DNA of 60,201 nt. Source: a virus. The notes under the pieces are model-generated. The model made no database searches. It worked only from the letters and a program-made list of their open reading frames with translations, and was not told the DNA's origin. Positions 14,302 to 24,195 of this stretch are shown piece after piece (position 1 is the stretch's first letter; each line of letters opens with the position of its first letter). The position numbers and the translations under genes were made by a program. The stretch is taken from positions 1 to 60,201 of the IMG/VR virus record IMGVR_UViG_3300021964_000065. One strand, 5' to 3'.

Positions 14302-17300
14302 TTAATTAGCTATTTTTCTTGTAGCTGTTTTTCTTTTTATAGTTTTTCTGTTTATAGTTTTTCTTTTTATAGTTTTTCTGTTTTTTCTTAATGGAGTTTT
14401 AGATTTTTTAGTTTGTTTTTCAATCATACCTAATTCCCATTCTCCCCACCCAAGTGACAATGCTATTGCTTGCCACAATTCTGTTTCAGGTTCCATAGCT
14501 GTTTTTATGTGATCTAGCTTAGTAACAATTCTATCAGCAGGTATATTAGTTCCTGCAGAAATAACTTTTCCTGCGGCTAAAAAAGCTGGGTTTTCTAAAC
14601 TTAAGCCTTCATTAAATACCTTCTTTCGCGATTGCTTATATTTAAAGGTATTACCAGCAGAAATTAATTTTCTTAATTTAGAATTTATAGGAGGCGAAAT
14701 TGAAGTTGCGGCAATAGCTGCTTTAGTGTAGTCAGGTCTATTGCTTTTTGCTTGATCAATAATTTCAAGTATTACATTTTTAACAGTAGAAGCCGCTGCA
14801 CCATAAACACCCATGCCTCTCAAGAAAGTATCAGCAGAGCTGTTTGCTACTCTAAAGTATTTTTCTTTCTTTTCCGGTTCTTCTTCGTCATCAAATAATA
14901 ATGTGAATAATGCAGACTGAAGTGAAGAGAATATAATGTTTTGTATCACACCATAATAAGCAATTTTACTAATATTTGTCTTCCAATCTCCTCTTCCATT
15001 ATATAAATCTAACGCAGCCTTTTTCTGAAGTCGGGCATATTGCATAGGAGTATTTGCAAAAGCTAAAACAACACGTCCTAAACTACCGGCTTGCTCCATA
15101 GAAACTCTATCTGGCCTTGACGATTGTTGTGTTTCTTCAGCAATCTCCTGAAAATCAGTAAATGCCTTTTGTTCTGCCTCTTGTTTGGTTAAACCTTCTT
15201 TAACATACTTATTAATTCTATTACGATAAAATGTAGCACCCCCGGAAGCAATTGCAAAGCTATCCGCTATTTGAGTTGGTGTAAAACCAATTTTTAACAA
15301 AGCATTGAACAACGCTCTAGGTGATCTTTCATTTCCTTTAGTTGCTTTAGCAATTTCATCTGCACTAATGTCTGTTTGCAAACCGCTTCTTCTTTGTTTT
15401 AAGAAATCAGAATTGAATAGGTTAACAAAATCTTTTCTATATTGTCCAAAATTAGCAAGAGCAATTGCTGCGTTAATAGGATTATTATCTGAAAAATTTA
15501 TAAAGTTTACTGTAGACAAAGTTTGTAGAACGGCAGATCTTGCGTTAAAGAACATGATAGCACCCACAGAATTATTCACCCAATCCATCCAAGCTCTTTC
15601 CTGTTTGCTTGTTCCGAATTTTCTATTAACACCTGTTTTCATTCTATAAAGAATGTTTTCAAGAGCCTCAACATATCTTTCGCCGTATAGCCCTCTTAAC
15701 TTTGTAATGTTTTTTTCGGAAAATATTTCATTTACGTTTTCTTGCCATTCAGATAAAAATTCAGATCGTTTTGTTTTATTAATATATCCAATTAAATCGG
15801 TAGTAATATCACCGTCTACCCAATTGTTTTCAGGTTTAGGGTAACCCTCTGAATTTAAAGCCATTAAATTATCAGCAAAGCTTTTAAACTTTTCGTTTTT
15901 ATTTACAGCTTTTATAGCATCATTAACTTCCCCCTTCTTAATGTTTGGTATGTCAAATCCTTGTTTTTGCCACATATACATTCTAAGAGATTGCTCGTTG
16001 GTAAATCCAGATTCGTTTTGTTTTGTTAATCCTCCAGGAACATCTTTTTTGGCACGTTGCTTTAATACAGACCATTCACGCATTGCTCTTTGCTTTTCAG
16101 ACTCATATGCTTGAATACCTCTAGAAAATGGGCGTAATAAGTTTTCACGATACCAATCCATTTGTTGGTTACCTTTTTCGCCTTCAGATAATGTTGTGTA
16201 TAATAAACCTACAAAATCATCTGCTGAATATGGAACAAAAATAGCTCCTTTGCCTTTGCCTTTAGCCATTACTCTAGCCTTAGCAGGGGAGAATCTTTCT
16301 GCCCATTTAACACCAGTAGATTCTTCTAATATTTGGTTAAAACCTTTATTTAGTGATTTAGAAAGTTTAATCTGCCCTTCTTTATATACACTTTTAATAT
16401 TTTTGTATACAATTCCATCTGCTATATCTTGCTTAAAAGCCTCAATAACTAAAGGGTGTTGCATTCTATTTTTACCACTACTTTTTAAGTTTGCGGTTGT
16501 AAGAGCTTTATCAACTCTTTTTGTAACTAAATTTACTTGAGCATTATCAAATTCTTTTTCTAATTGTTCCTGAGATATTTTTCCGTCTAAAAAATTATTA
16601 GAAGCTAATGTTATTTCTAATATTGGATTTTGATGTTCTAAAGTTGTTTCTTTAGTAGAAAGATTTTCAACATACATGCCAGCTTTTGCTATTTTTCTTA
16701 AAGCACCAATTTGGTCATTAGCTAAAAGCTTTATATGAGCTTTACCTTCGTTAATTAAATTATTATCTTTATAATAAACCAATAAATCTAAAATATATTG
16801 AGAAGCTTTTTTTGCTTCATCATTTATTCTGGATGTATATTCACTAAAATTTATTTTTATATCAGTTGTTGATTTATATCTATTAATAGGTGTATTATTT
16901 AAAAATAATTTTTTACCTCTACCTAATGGATTTTTATCTACATTAAAGCCTTCTATGTTATATTTTTTTAATAAAGTTTTAAGTACTTGATTAAAAATAT
17001 GTTGAATTTTTGTTATATTAGGAAGCCCATTAAATGTTGTAATTGCTTTTGATTCATTTATAAACCAATTTAAAATTACTGTTGAGTAATCATTTTTTGA
17101 TGCATTTTTTAAACGATTTTCAAGTAATTTTTTTGATGATTCATAACCAAGCTCTGCAATTTCTTTTTTAAGAGCAATTCCTGTTGCTTGTTTTACTTTT
17201 AAAAAGTAATTTCTAGTTAATTTACCATCAGTATCTAAAACAGCTTTTGAAATTAAATTTTTACCAGTTTCATCCGCTATAAAACTATTTGTTGCATTAA

Positions 17301-20300
17301 TTACATTTTCTAATATTTTATCTAAATTTAAATCTTTTTCAACTTCTTCATTAAATTTATTAAGAATAAAAAAATTTAAATCATCTATAAAGTTTACATT
17401 TTCAGACTCTATATTTTTTAAAATATCACTTTGTAATTTATTTATAATTTTACCAGCAGCAGCTTTTTCTTTTGGGCTTAGACTAAATTTAATATTAGCA
17501 GGATTTGCCTCATAAATTATAGCATCGGATATTAATGGATATTTATTACTTAATTTATCTAAACTTGTTTTATTAAGTATTCCGGCTAGCTCTTGCTGTT
17601 CTAAACCATATTCAGTTTTAGCAGTATTAGCTAAGCTTTTAGAAAATTTAAAACCTTCTGCTCTATCAACTTGCTTAGCTATTAATGATTTAAAGTTTTC
17701 TGGTAATATCTCACCCGTTATTCCAGCTATGTCTTGATACTTTTGAATAACATCAGGATCATTTAATACTTCCATTGTAGCATCAAACGCAATCTCTTCT
17801 GCAATACCCTCAACAATAGCTGTTTTTCTAGCCCCTTTAGTTGATCCACCAACCTCAGCACCTAAAAAATATTTAATCCACTCAGCTTTGTTTATTTTCT
17901 TTTTAACATATATCTTATTACCTTCTGCTGTTTTTTCTCTAACTTGTTTACCATTCTTATCTAAAACAGGCTCGGCGAATTCTTTAAATCTTCTGTTAAT
18001 TAAAGATTGTGGCATTTTGCTATACACAGATTCAAAATTATCTCTTAAGAAAGATTCGTAATCAGCTTGTTTTCCAACAAATTGGAGCATAGGCTTTTTA
18101 AGTTCCGTTCTAAATCTTTTTTGTAATTCAAACCTAAACTTTGGATCTTGAGGATTTGGTAATTTAGTACCAAACGTTTTTACTACCGCATTTTTAACAT
18201 CAGTTATAAGCCCCTCAGGTAGCCCAATTTCTTTTCTTAGGCTTTTTATTTCATCAGCAATCTCAGCTTGCTCTTGAGTCTCTATAGCCTCCTCCGTAGC
18301 TGTATCTGTAACACCTTTGGCCTCTGTTACGTCTACAGTAAATTCAGTATCCAGTATACGATTAGCTGCTTCAATAGCTCTACGGCTTAAAAATGTATTT
18401 ATATAACCAGCGAGTGGAGCACCTTTTGCTTTTTTAGGTGTGTATTCCATTACCATGTCTAAAATGCCACGCTTACCAGTCTCTATTTCATCCTTAAGAA
18501 GCTCATATTCAAACCCAGGAACATCTCTATACTTATTTACTAGCTTGTCTACAATTGGCTTAAACTGGTCAATTATATCCATTGCGCCAGCAGTGCCTTG
18601 TTCTTCGTATATACGTTGAACTTCATCAGATGCTTTTTGTTGTCTTGATTCTTTAATTATTGAATCTAACTCATCAATCTCTTTTTCTTCTTCTGGTTCA
18701 GCAGGTTTTATAATTCTACTAGAGCCTGTTGACAACACATCTTTTGAAAATGTTTGTACCATGCTCCAAGCATCTTCTGCCGAATTAATATTAAAGTTAT
18801 CAGATTCTTCTTTTCCTATAACGGAACCAATAATTGACTTTATATTGGAAGCAAACTTTTGCAAAAAATTAAAATCAGTTTCTTTTATTACCTGTAAATT
18901 AACAGCGTCGGCAGTAAGATTTATTAATTCTTCTGCTTGGGCTTTAGTGCCGTCATATAAAGGTAGTCTATCAAAAATAGAATTATATTGTTTTTGAGTC
19001 AGCTCTTTATTGTCCAGCTTAGTTTTTAATAAAACCTTGTAGTCCTCTTTAATATTATTGAATTGTTCTTCTGTAAAACCTTTCTTTTTAGCTAAAGCGT
19101 GAAAATACTCATGCAAAGTTGTAGAAGGATTTCTAGCTGCAGCTCTTTCAACAATAGTATAGACATTTTCGCTACTATTGAAAGCAAACCCTCCGTCTGC
19201 GTCGTTTTCCCAAATTTCAACTACTTCTTGAGCTTCTTTCTTATTTATAACATTTTTATCTCTTAAAGTAAACAAAGTTTCTTCAGAACTAACAAAATCT
19301 TTTATAGATTCAATCTCATTTGAATAAACATTAACAACCTTATTGGCTAATTTATTTAATGAATTATTTCTTTTAACAGCTTTGTCATTTATCTGGTGTA
19401 TCTTAAAGCCTCTATTAAAATCTCCAGATTTTAAACCTTCTGGTATTTTTAAATTTTTATACGTAGAGCCTTCTTCAATTAATGATTTTTTTTGATTTTG
19501 ATAATCATTATACTCTTTTTCAAGGTCTTTTCTTATTAAATCTTTACTTTGTTCATTTAAATTAGAAGATGCTATTTTATTCCATCTTTGATTAACTTTT
19601 TCAGATTGTCTTTGTGCTTCGAAAACAGCTTTTTGCTCTGATTGAGAAAGATTTAAAAAATTAGTAGCAGTAAAATCTTGATTTAAATTTAATTCTTTTA
19701 TTTTATTTCTAACAGATTTTTTTGCCTCTGCTCTTACATTTATATCTAAATCTAAATTTGTTATCGTATTAGATAACTCTTCAATATCTTTTAAGGTTTT
19801 TTGTATTTTACTTTTATTATTCTTATCGGTTATAACGTCTAAAACATAGGCTTTTGCTAAACTACCTGCCTCAGCTACTTTAAACCCACTACCTATTAGT
19901 GCGCCCTGTGCAGCGGACTCAGTGACTCCTTCAAAAATATTTTTATCTTCACCTAATATTACATTATCAGCTACATTACCTATAAGTGTATTTAAACCCT
20001 CGCCCCCACCTTCTAAAGTGCTTCCTTTAGGAATATCTAAAATAGCTTGCTTAAAAGCTGGTTTAAATCCTTCTTTATAAAACAAAGTATTAGCAGATTT
20101 TAAATCTTTAACTAATTTTAAAGTAGTTAATTCTTCAGTATATTTTTCAGCTGCGCCATATATAGCACTAACTCCTACTTTTTTTAGATCAGTAGTACTC
20201 AGCACTTTTGTATACTCATCTATTTGTTTTTTAATATTTATTTTTTCAAAATCATCTTCTGTTTTATCATAAAGTTTCTGCAATTTAGGCAATTGTCTTT

Positions 20301-21489
20301 CTGCTTCTTTTTTTTCTAATTCAAATTCAGACATTCTTCCTCCATACCCCATTGCAAAAAATAAAGATGGAGCTGCTGCTCCTGAAAAAGCCGCTATTCC
20401 AGACGGCACAAAATTAACAAAAGCATCTGCCCCCCAATTAACTAAATCATTAAGATTTGAAATGCTTTCTACAGGTATTGTTTTAGGTAAAGTTTTTTCA
20501 GCTTCTTTTTTTAATTCCTCTCTGTATTCTAATAAATCTTTTGTATAGGATTTATCTTTTCCAGCTTCGGACTTCAGCATGTCTAAAGTAACTAAAGGCC
20601 CTAAAACTAAATCTGTAGCAGTAGACGCTAAAACATTAGATAGTTGGTCAATATTATTATAAGATCTTTTGAAAGAATCAATAAATTCATTTTTTCTATT
20701 TAAAACAGAAGTATTTTTTAAAAAATTGCTTTCCATTTCAGTGGTTGATTTTAAAATATCATTATATTCAGCTATTTTATTATTATAATCTTGCTTTGAT
20801 ATTTCAATTCCCATTTTTTTATTTTCTTCAAAAAAACTTTTAATATTTTTTAAAGAATTAATATTATCATTTATTTTAGAAAATAATTCATTATTTGATT
20901 TTTGTAAAGAATCTTTTATTGATGTTTCTTTATTAAGTAATTGAACGCGTTGATTATACGGAATATTTTCCATAAAATCACGCTGATTATTTGATATTTT
21001 TTGATTTACTTCTTCAAAATTTAATTGAACAGGCTCAATAGTGTTATTTATTTTAAAATTATCATAATCTTGTTTTTCTGATAATTTAAATTGGCCCTTT
21101 TTAAATCTATTTAATTTTTCTTGTGTAGCCTTTTTATTTTCAAAATCAACATTTAAGGCACTAGCTTTTTCAAATTCTTTTCGTACTGCACTGTATTCTT
21201 CTTCAGAAATTTTTTCTAATTCAATAGTAGTATCTTCTACTGTACCAGTTTTAGGTTGTTCTGGTAAAGCCAATGAAATATCTTCCGATGGTAACTCCGT
21301 AACGGTTGGTTGTATTTCGGGTGTTGCATTTACCTCCGCAGGCACACCCTGATCGATTTCCTCCGGAGGATCTATCTTTCCCGATTCTGCAGAAGTTATT
21401 TCTATAGCGTCAGGATTGTCTTGCAAAAATTGAGTTGAAATATCATCTGGAATATTATAGAACTCATCATTTAATTGAAATCTAGGCAT
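14302..21489 (-). CDS. Giant internal virion/ejection protein with protease motif
   Basis: A 2395-residue protein, 12% of the genome. The long Lys/Asn/Glu-rich N-terminal half is helical. LHEYFHALAKKKG at about 792-804 carries an HExxH zinc-protease motif (793-797). Residues about 975-1055 (GKRGILDMV, PLAGYINTFLSRRAIEAANR) resemble sigma region 2. Hydrophobic segments appear near 2175-2210. The C-terminus is a run of Lys/Arg/Thr 5-residue repeats. It resembles the multi-domain polyvalent proteins that some phages inject with DNA. Position beside other internal-virion-type genes supports this. Confidence 0.7.
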   Translation of the reverse strand: MPRFQLNDEFYNIPDDISTQFLQDNPDAIEITSAESGKIDPPEEIDQGVPAEVNATPEIQPTVTELPSEDISLALPEQPKTGTVEDTTIELEKISEEEYSAVRKEFEKASALNVDFENKKATQEKLNRFKKGQFKLSEKQDYDNFKINNTIEPVQLNFEEVNQKISNNQRDFMENIPYNQRVQLLNKETSIKDSLQKSNNELFSKINDNINSLKNIKSFFEENKKMGIEISKQDYNNKIAEYNDILKSTTEMESNFLKNTSVLNRKNEFIDSFKRSYNNIDQLSNVLASTATDLVLGPLVTLDMLKSEAGKDKSYTKDLLEYREELKKEAEKTLPKTIPVESISNLNDLVNWGADAFVNFVPSGIAAFSGAAAPSLFFAMGYGGRMSEFELEKKEAERQLPKLQKLYDKTEDDFEKINIKKQIDEYTKVLSTTDLKKVGVSAIYGAAEKYTEELTTLKLVKDLKSANTLFYKEGFKPAFKQAILDIPKGSTLEGGGEGLNTLIGNVADNVILGEDKNIFEGVTESAAQGALIGSGFKVAEAGSLAKAYVLDVITDKNNKSKIQKTLKDIEELSNTITNLDLDINVRAEAKKSVRNKIKELNLNQDFTATNFLNLSQSEQKAVFEAQRQSEKVNQRWNKIASSNLNEQSKDLIRKDLEKEYNDYQNQKKSLIEEGSTYKNLKIPEGLKSGDFNRGFKIHQINDKAVKRNNSLNKLANKVVNVYSNEIESIKDFVSSEETLFTLRDKNVINKKEAQEVVEIWENDADGGFAFNSSENVYTIVERAAARNPSTTLHEYFHALAKKKGFTEEQFNNIKEDYKVLLKTKLDNKELTQKQYNSIFDRLPLYDGTKAQAEELINLTADAVNLQVIKETDFNFLQKFASNIKSIIGSVIGKEESDNFNINSAEDAWSMVQTFSKDVLSTGSSRIIKPAEPEEEKEIDELDSIIKESRQQKASDEVQRIYEEQGTAGAMDIIDQFKPIVDKLVNKYRDVPGFEYELLKDEIETGKRGILDMVMEYTPKKAKGAPLAGYINTFLSRRAIEAANRILDTEFTVDVTEAKGVTDTATEEAIETQEQAEIADEIKSLRKEIGLPEGLITDVKNAVVKTFGTKLPNPQDPKFRFELQKRFRTELKKPMLQFVGKQADYESFLRDNFESVYSKMPQSLINRRFKEFAEPVLDKNGKQVREKTAEGNKIYVKKKINKAEWIKYFLGAEVGGSTKGARKTAIVEGIAEEIAFDATMEVLNDPDVIQKYQDIAGITGEILPENFKSLIAKQVDRAEGFKFSKSLANTAKTEYGLEQQELAGILNKTSLDKLSNKYPLISDAIIYEANPANIKFSLSPKEKAAAGKIINKLQSDILKNIESENVNFIDDLNFFILNKFNEEVEKDLNLDKILENVINATNSFIADETGKNLISKAVLDTDGKLTRNYFLKVKQATGIALKKEIAELGYESSKKLLENRLKNASKNDYSTVILNWFINESKAITTFNGLPNITKIQHIFNQVLKTLLKKYNIEGFNVDKNPLGRGKKLFLNNTPINRYKSTTDIKINFSEYTSRINDEAKKASQYILDLLVYYKDNNLINEGKAHIKLLANDQIGALRKIAKAGMYVENLSTKETTLEHQNPILEITLASNNFLDGKISQEQLEKEFDNAQVNLVTKRVDKALTTANLKSSGKNRMQHPLVIEAFKQDIADGIVYKNIKSVYKEGQIKLSKSLNKGFNQILEESTGVKWAERFSPAKARVMAKGKGKGAIFVPYSADDFVGLLYTTLSEGEKGNQQMDWYRENLLRPFSRGIQAYESEKQRAMREWSVLKQRAKKDVPGGLTKQNESGFTNEQSLRMYMWQKQGFDIPNIKKGEVNDAIKAVNKNEKFKSFADNLMALNSEGYPKPENNWVDGDITTDLIGYINKTKRSEFLSEWQENVNEIFSEKNITKLRGLYGERYVEALENILYRMKTGVNRKFGTSKQERAWMDWVNNSVGAIMFFNARSAVLQTLSTVNFINFSDNNPINAAIALANFGQYRKDFVNLFNSDFLKQRRSGLQTDISADEIAKATKGNERSPRALFNALLKIGFTPTQIADSFAIASGGATFYRNRINKYVKEGLTKQEAEQKAFTDFQEIAEETQQSSRPDRVSMEQAGSLGRVVLAFANTPMQYARLQKKAALDLYNGRGDWKTNISKIAYYGVIQNIIFSSLQSALFTLLFDDEEEPEKKEKYFRVANSSADTFLRGMGVYGAAASTVKNVILEIIDQAKSNRPDYTKAAIAATSISPPINSKLRKLISAGNTFKYKQSRKKVFNEGLSLENPAFLAAGKVISAGTNIPADRIVTKLDHIKTAMEPETELWQAIALSLGWGEWELGMIEKQTKKSKTPLRKNRKTIKRKTINRKTIKRKTATRKIAN
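14327..14386 (-). repeat. Four 15-bp tandem repeats at the giant gene's 3' end
   Basis: Four back-to-back 15-bp units (GTTTTTCTTTTTATA on the plus strand, with G/T variation at one site) encode KTI[K/N]R repeats near the C-terminus of the 2395-residue protein. The result is a strongly basic tail that could contact DNA. In-frame units allow copy-number change without breaking the gene. Confidence 0.8.
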
Positions 21490-22868
21490 TAGTTTTGTTC
21501 TTTATATTGTGAATAATCAATTGGGGTTGTAAATTGGTATCCATACCTATAAGCTTCTTCTGGAGTAGCACCTCTATTTTCAAATAGTTTTCTAGCAAAA
21601 ACTTGAGCAGATTCATTAGGTAATATTTGTATTGCTCTTGAATCAGGTTCACCAATTTTCTTAACAGTAATACTTTCTAAAGTTGGATCATCTTCTGATG
21701 TATCAAATTTTTCTACAATTTCATAATTAATTTCATTAAACGCTTTATCTATATTTGGGTCTTCAAGGTTTATTTGGCCAGTGAATACACCCGCTTTATT
21801 TCTACCTATATTAAATTCTGATTTCTTTTGCTCAAAATCTTGCATAAAAACATTTAAGTCAGAAACTCTTTTACGTTCTGTTTGTCTCCTTTTTTTATCA
21901 GTCTTATCAGGAGTTGTTGGCTTAGGCATTTTAGATTTATTTAAATCAACACCGTAAGCTATTAGTTCCCTGTCATATAATATGTTTTCAACATCTTTTC
22001 TAATTTTAAACATGTGTTGCTCAGGGGGTACACCTGGAGGAGGAGTGAAATACTTTACTTGAGCTTCTTTAGATAATTTAGCTCCAGTTTCTACATTTGT
22101 TAATACGTAATATAGAGCTGCATTTTTTGCTTGTTCATCTGTTAATCCTAAAACTGTTTTTTCAGCAACAGATCTAACTCTTTCTGGAGTTAAAGAACCA
22201 GGTGTTAAAGAAGACGCTTTTAATCTCTTTCTAGCTTGATCTTCTATTGTAAGGAAAATACTAGGATCTGAAGTTTCAACAGGTTTTAAATCAGCTAAAT
22301 TTATATCTGTTGTTTTGCCATCTTTTGTTACAGATAATAAAAATTTACCATCTTTTTTAATCCATTTTTTGTCTTTTATATCTTGGTCAACGGCTAATTG
22401 TATGAGTTCTTGATTAGGCGAATTAGCCCACGGCGCAGCATCACCATTCTTCATAGACTCAATATACTGTGTTCCTAATGCTTTTTTAATTTTATTCATG
22501 CCATTTAAGCCTTCAATTTCTTTAAGCAGAGAAGAATACTGAACATTAAATTCAGTAACGCCTAAATTGCTTTTGTTTTTTATTAGATCAAAAGCTTTGT
22601 TTTTTACATCAGTAGCATAAGCAGTAGTAGATCCTAAAACGTCTGTTCCTAAACCAGCGGTATCAACATTGTCTATTGATAAATATTGTTTTGATCTAAG
22701 CTCATTTTCATTTTTTTCAACGTCAAGTTGTTTTTGCCTAAGTAAAGCGTTTTTGTTTAAGTTTTCTTTAAACCTACCTATTTCTTTGCTATATCCAGCA
22801 AACTTAGGAGCCACGTCCGCTGCTCCTTTAACGAGCAGATTTTCATTAATACCTGTAGTATAAGCCAT
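21489..22868 (-). CDS. Probable internal virion protein
   Basis: A 459-residue, mostly helical, charged protein with a Pro-rich stretch (FTPPPGVPPEQHMF) around residue 280 and a Tyr-rich end (EEAYRYGYQFTTPIDYSQY). Its stop abuts the start of the giant protein (1-bp overlap), and it is followed in the operon by no other structural type. By position it matches the set of ejected proteins found between tail genes and lysis genes in podoviruses. No family is recognised. Confidence 0.55.
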   Translation of the reverse strand: MAYTTGINENLLVKGAADVAPKFAGYSKEIGRFKENLNKNALLRQKQLDVEKNENELRSKQYLSIDNVDTAGLGTDVLGSTTAYATDVKNKAFDLIKNKSNLGVTEFNVQYSSLLKEIEGLNGMNKIKKALGTQYIESMKNGDAAPWANSPNQELIQLAVDQDIKDKKWIKKDGKFLLSVTKDGKTTDINLADLKPVETSDPSIFLTIEDQARKRLKASSLTPGSLTPERVRSVAEKTVLGLTDEQAKNAALYYVLTNVETGAKLSKEAQVKYFTPPPGVPPEQHMFKIRKDVENILYDRELIAYGVDLNKSKMPKPTTPDKTDKKRRQTERKRVSDLNVFMQDFEQKKSEFNIGRNKAGVFTGQINLEDPNIDKAFNEINYEIVEKFDTSEDDPTLESITVKKIGEPDSRAIQILPNESAQVFARKLFENRGATPEEAYRYGYQFTTPIDYSQYKEQN

Positions 22869-22883
22869 TTTTATATTTTAATT

Positions 22884-22938
22884 TTATTTACCTAATAAAC
22901 CACCTAAACCGCCAACATTACCAGTAGCTATTTTTTTT
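22884..22938 (-). other. Out-of-frame Gly-rich tail remnant
   Basis: Directly after the stop of the next gene upstream (22939), a +1 frame stays open for IATGNVGGLGGLLGK before a TAA at 22884-22886. It has no start codon. The Gly/Leu pattern resembles GQGVGGLGGIAMG inside the same protein. The shift point is flanked by runs of 5, 6 and 8 A's. It may be the original C-terminus, reached by frameshifting or cut off by an indel. Confidence 0.4.
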
Positions 22939-23835
22939 CTATTTTTTCTTTTTCAATAGCGGAGCTAAACTTAATGCTGAACTAGCTACATCCGAAATAC
23001 CCCCTACTATAGAAGCAGTAGCTTGTTGTCTAGCAAGATCTGCAGCTGCTCTTCTTTGTTGATCCATTCCTAAAACAGTGGCAGTTCTACCGTATTCTCT
23101 TCCTTCAACAGATTCAGCCCCTTGAGCTTCTAAAACATTTAATCTTCCTTGGAAGCTTGCTCTAGCACCTTCATTAGCAACTTCTTGTCTTGCTATATCT
23201 CCAGCAATACGTTGTGTTTGTCTTGATTGTGATTGTGATAGTGCTTGGGCTAATGCTGCAGCTCCAGCACCACCCCCACTAGACCTAAGGGCATCTAGTG
23301 TTTGTGATAATCCTTGCTGTTGTTGTTGAGCTTCAAATTCAGCAGCTTCTTTAGAAACCCTTAAATCTTCAAATGGATTTTCAACATCTGCATAGGCATT
23401 TTCAAATTGAAAGTTTTTAAAATCAGATAGAGACTGCTCGTAAGCTGCGGTTGCGGCTTTTTGTTCTCTTTGTCTTTTACCACTACCAATGATTCCCATA
23501 GCAATACCACCTAAACCTCCAACCCCTTGGCCTATAAGGTTAGCCTTTTCTTCAAGACTAAAGCCAGGCGTTACATCTAAACTACCCCCGCCAGATGTCG
23601 CAAGATTACCCGCGCCTGATGTAATTCCATTAAAGCTCGGTGCTGTATAACCTATTGAGGTATTGCCTAAATATGGGGTTTGAAAAGAATTACCAATTCT
23701 TGGCACTGAGGGGACTGATGCACCACCTAAACTACGACTTTTTGGAGCTGTAAGTATGATTTCGTTTAATCCTTGAGTTTGTCCTGACACTATACTTCCG
23801 CCTGCCGAAAATGGAATTATATTTTCTTCATCCAT
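22939..23835 (-). CDS. Probable internal virion protein, Ala/Gln-rich
   Basis: A 298-residue protein. Residues about 95-120 (LIGQGVGGLGGIAMGIIGSG) form a Gly-rich hydrophobic segment. Then follow a Gln-rich helical part (EAQQQQQGLSQTL) and Ala-rich helices, ending in a second hydrophobic stretch and KKKK. Short proteins of this type (T7 gp14-like in layout) line the ejection channel. The coding sequence ends in A-rich DNA where a frameshift is possible. Confidence 0.55.
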   Translation of the reverse strand: MDEENIIPFSAGGSIVSGQTQGLNEIILTAPKSRSLGGASVPSVPRIGNSFQTPYLGNTSIGYTAPSFNGITSGAGNLATSGGGSLDVTPGFSLEEKANLIGQGVGGLGGIAMGIIGSGKRQREQKAATAAYEQSLSDFKNFQFENAYADVENPFEDLRVSKEAAEFEAQQQQQGLSQTLDALRSSGGGAGAAALAQALSQSQSRQTQRIAGDIARQEVANEGARASFQGRLNVLEAQGAESVEGREYGRTATVLGMDQQRRAAADLARQQATASIVGGISDVASSALSLAPLLKKKK

Positions 23836-23846
23836 AATTTTATATT

Positions 23847-24164
23847 TTAATTACTACTTATAAATACTTCTGAACTTACTGCAAATATTTCAGCTTCAGA
23901 AGTTGATTCGTTTTTCATTTGTACTTCAGCATAATAACCTATTACGCTTGATGTATTTATTTCATTGTCTTTTCCAAAAAACACAAAAGAATTTGTTTGC
24001 AAATCAGATGTATCACCATCAATAGTACAAACTATTGAGTCAGTATTAATAGAGTCTACGGGTCCTATTCTTTTAACAGTACCGCTAGCGTCATAGTAAA
24101 CAACATCCCCAGATTGTAGGGATGTGTTTTTGTCAAAATTAATATCAAGTGTTATTTGGCTCAT
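23847..24164 (-). CDS. Small beta-rich virion protein
   Basis: A 105-residue protein with alternating polar and hydrophobic residues and repeated short strands (SGDVVYYDASGTVKRIG, SSVIGYYAEVQMKNES). It lies between Ig-domain proteins and internal virion proteins. A decoration or tail accessory role is likely, though no family is recognised. Confidence 0.5.
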   Translation of the reverse strand: MSQITLDINFDKNTSLQSGDVVYYDASGTVKRIGPVDSINTDSIVCTIDGDTSDLQTNSFVFFGKDNEINTSSVIGYYAEVQMKNESTSEAEIFAVSSEVFISSN

Positions 24165-24195
24165 ATAAAGTATTATTACATTCTAATTAAGTATA

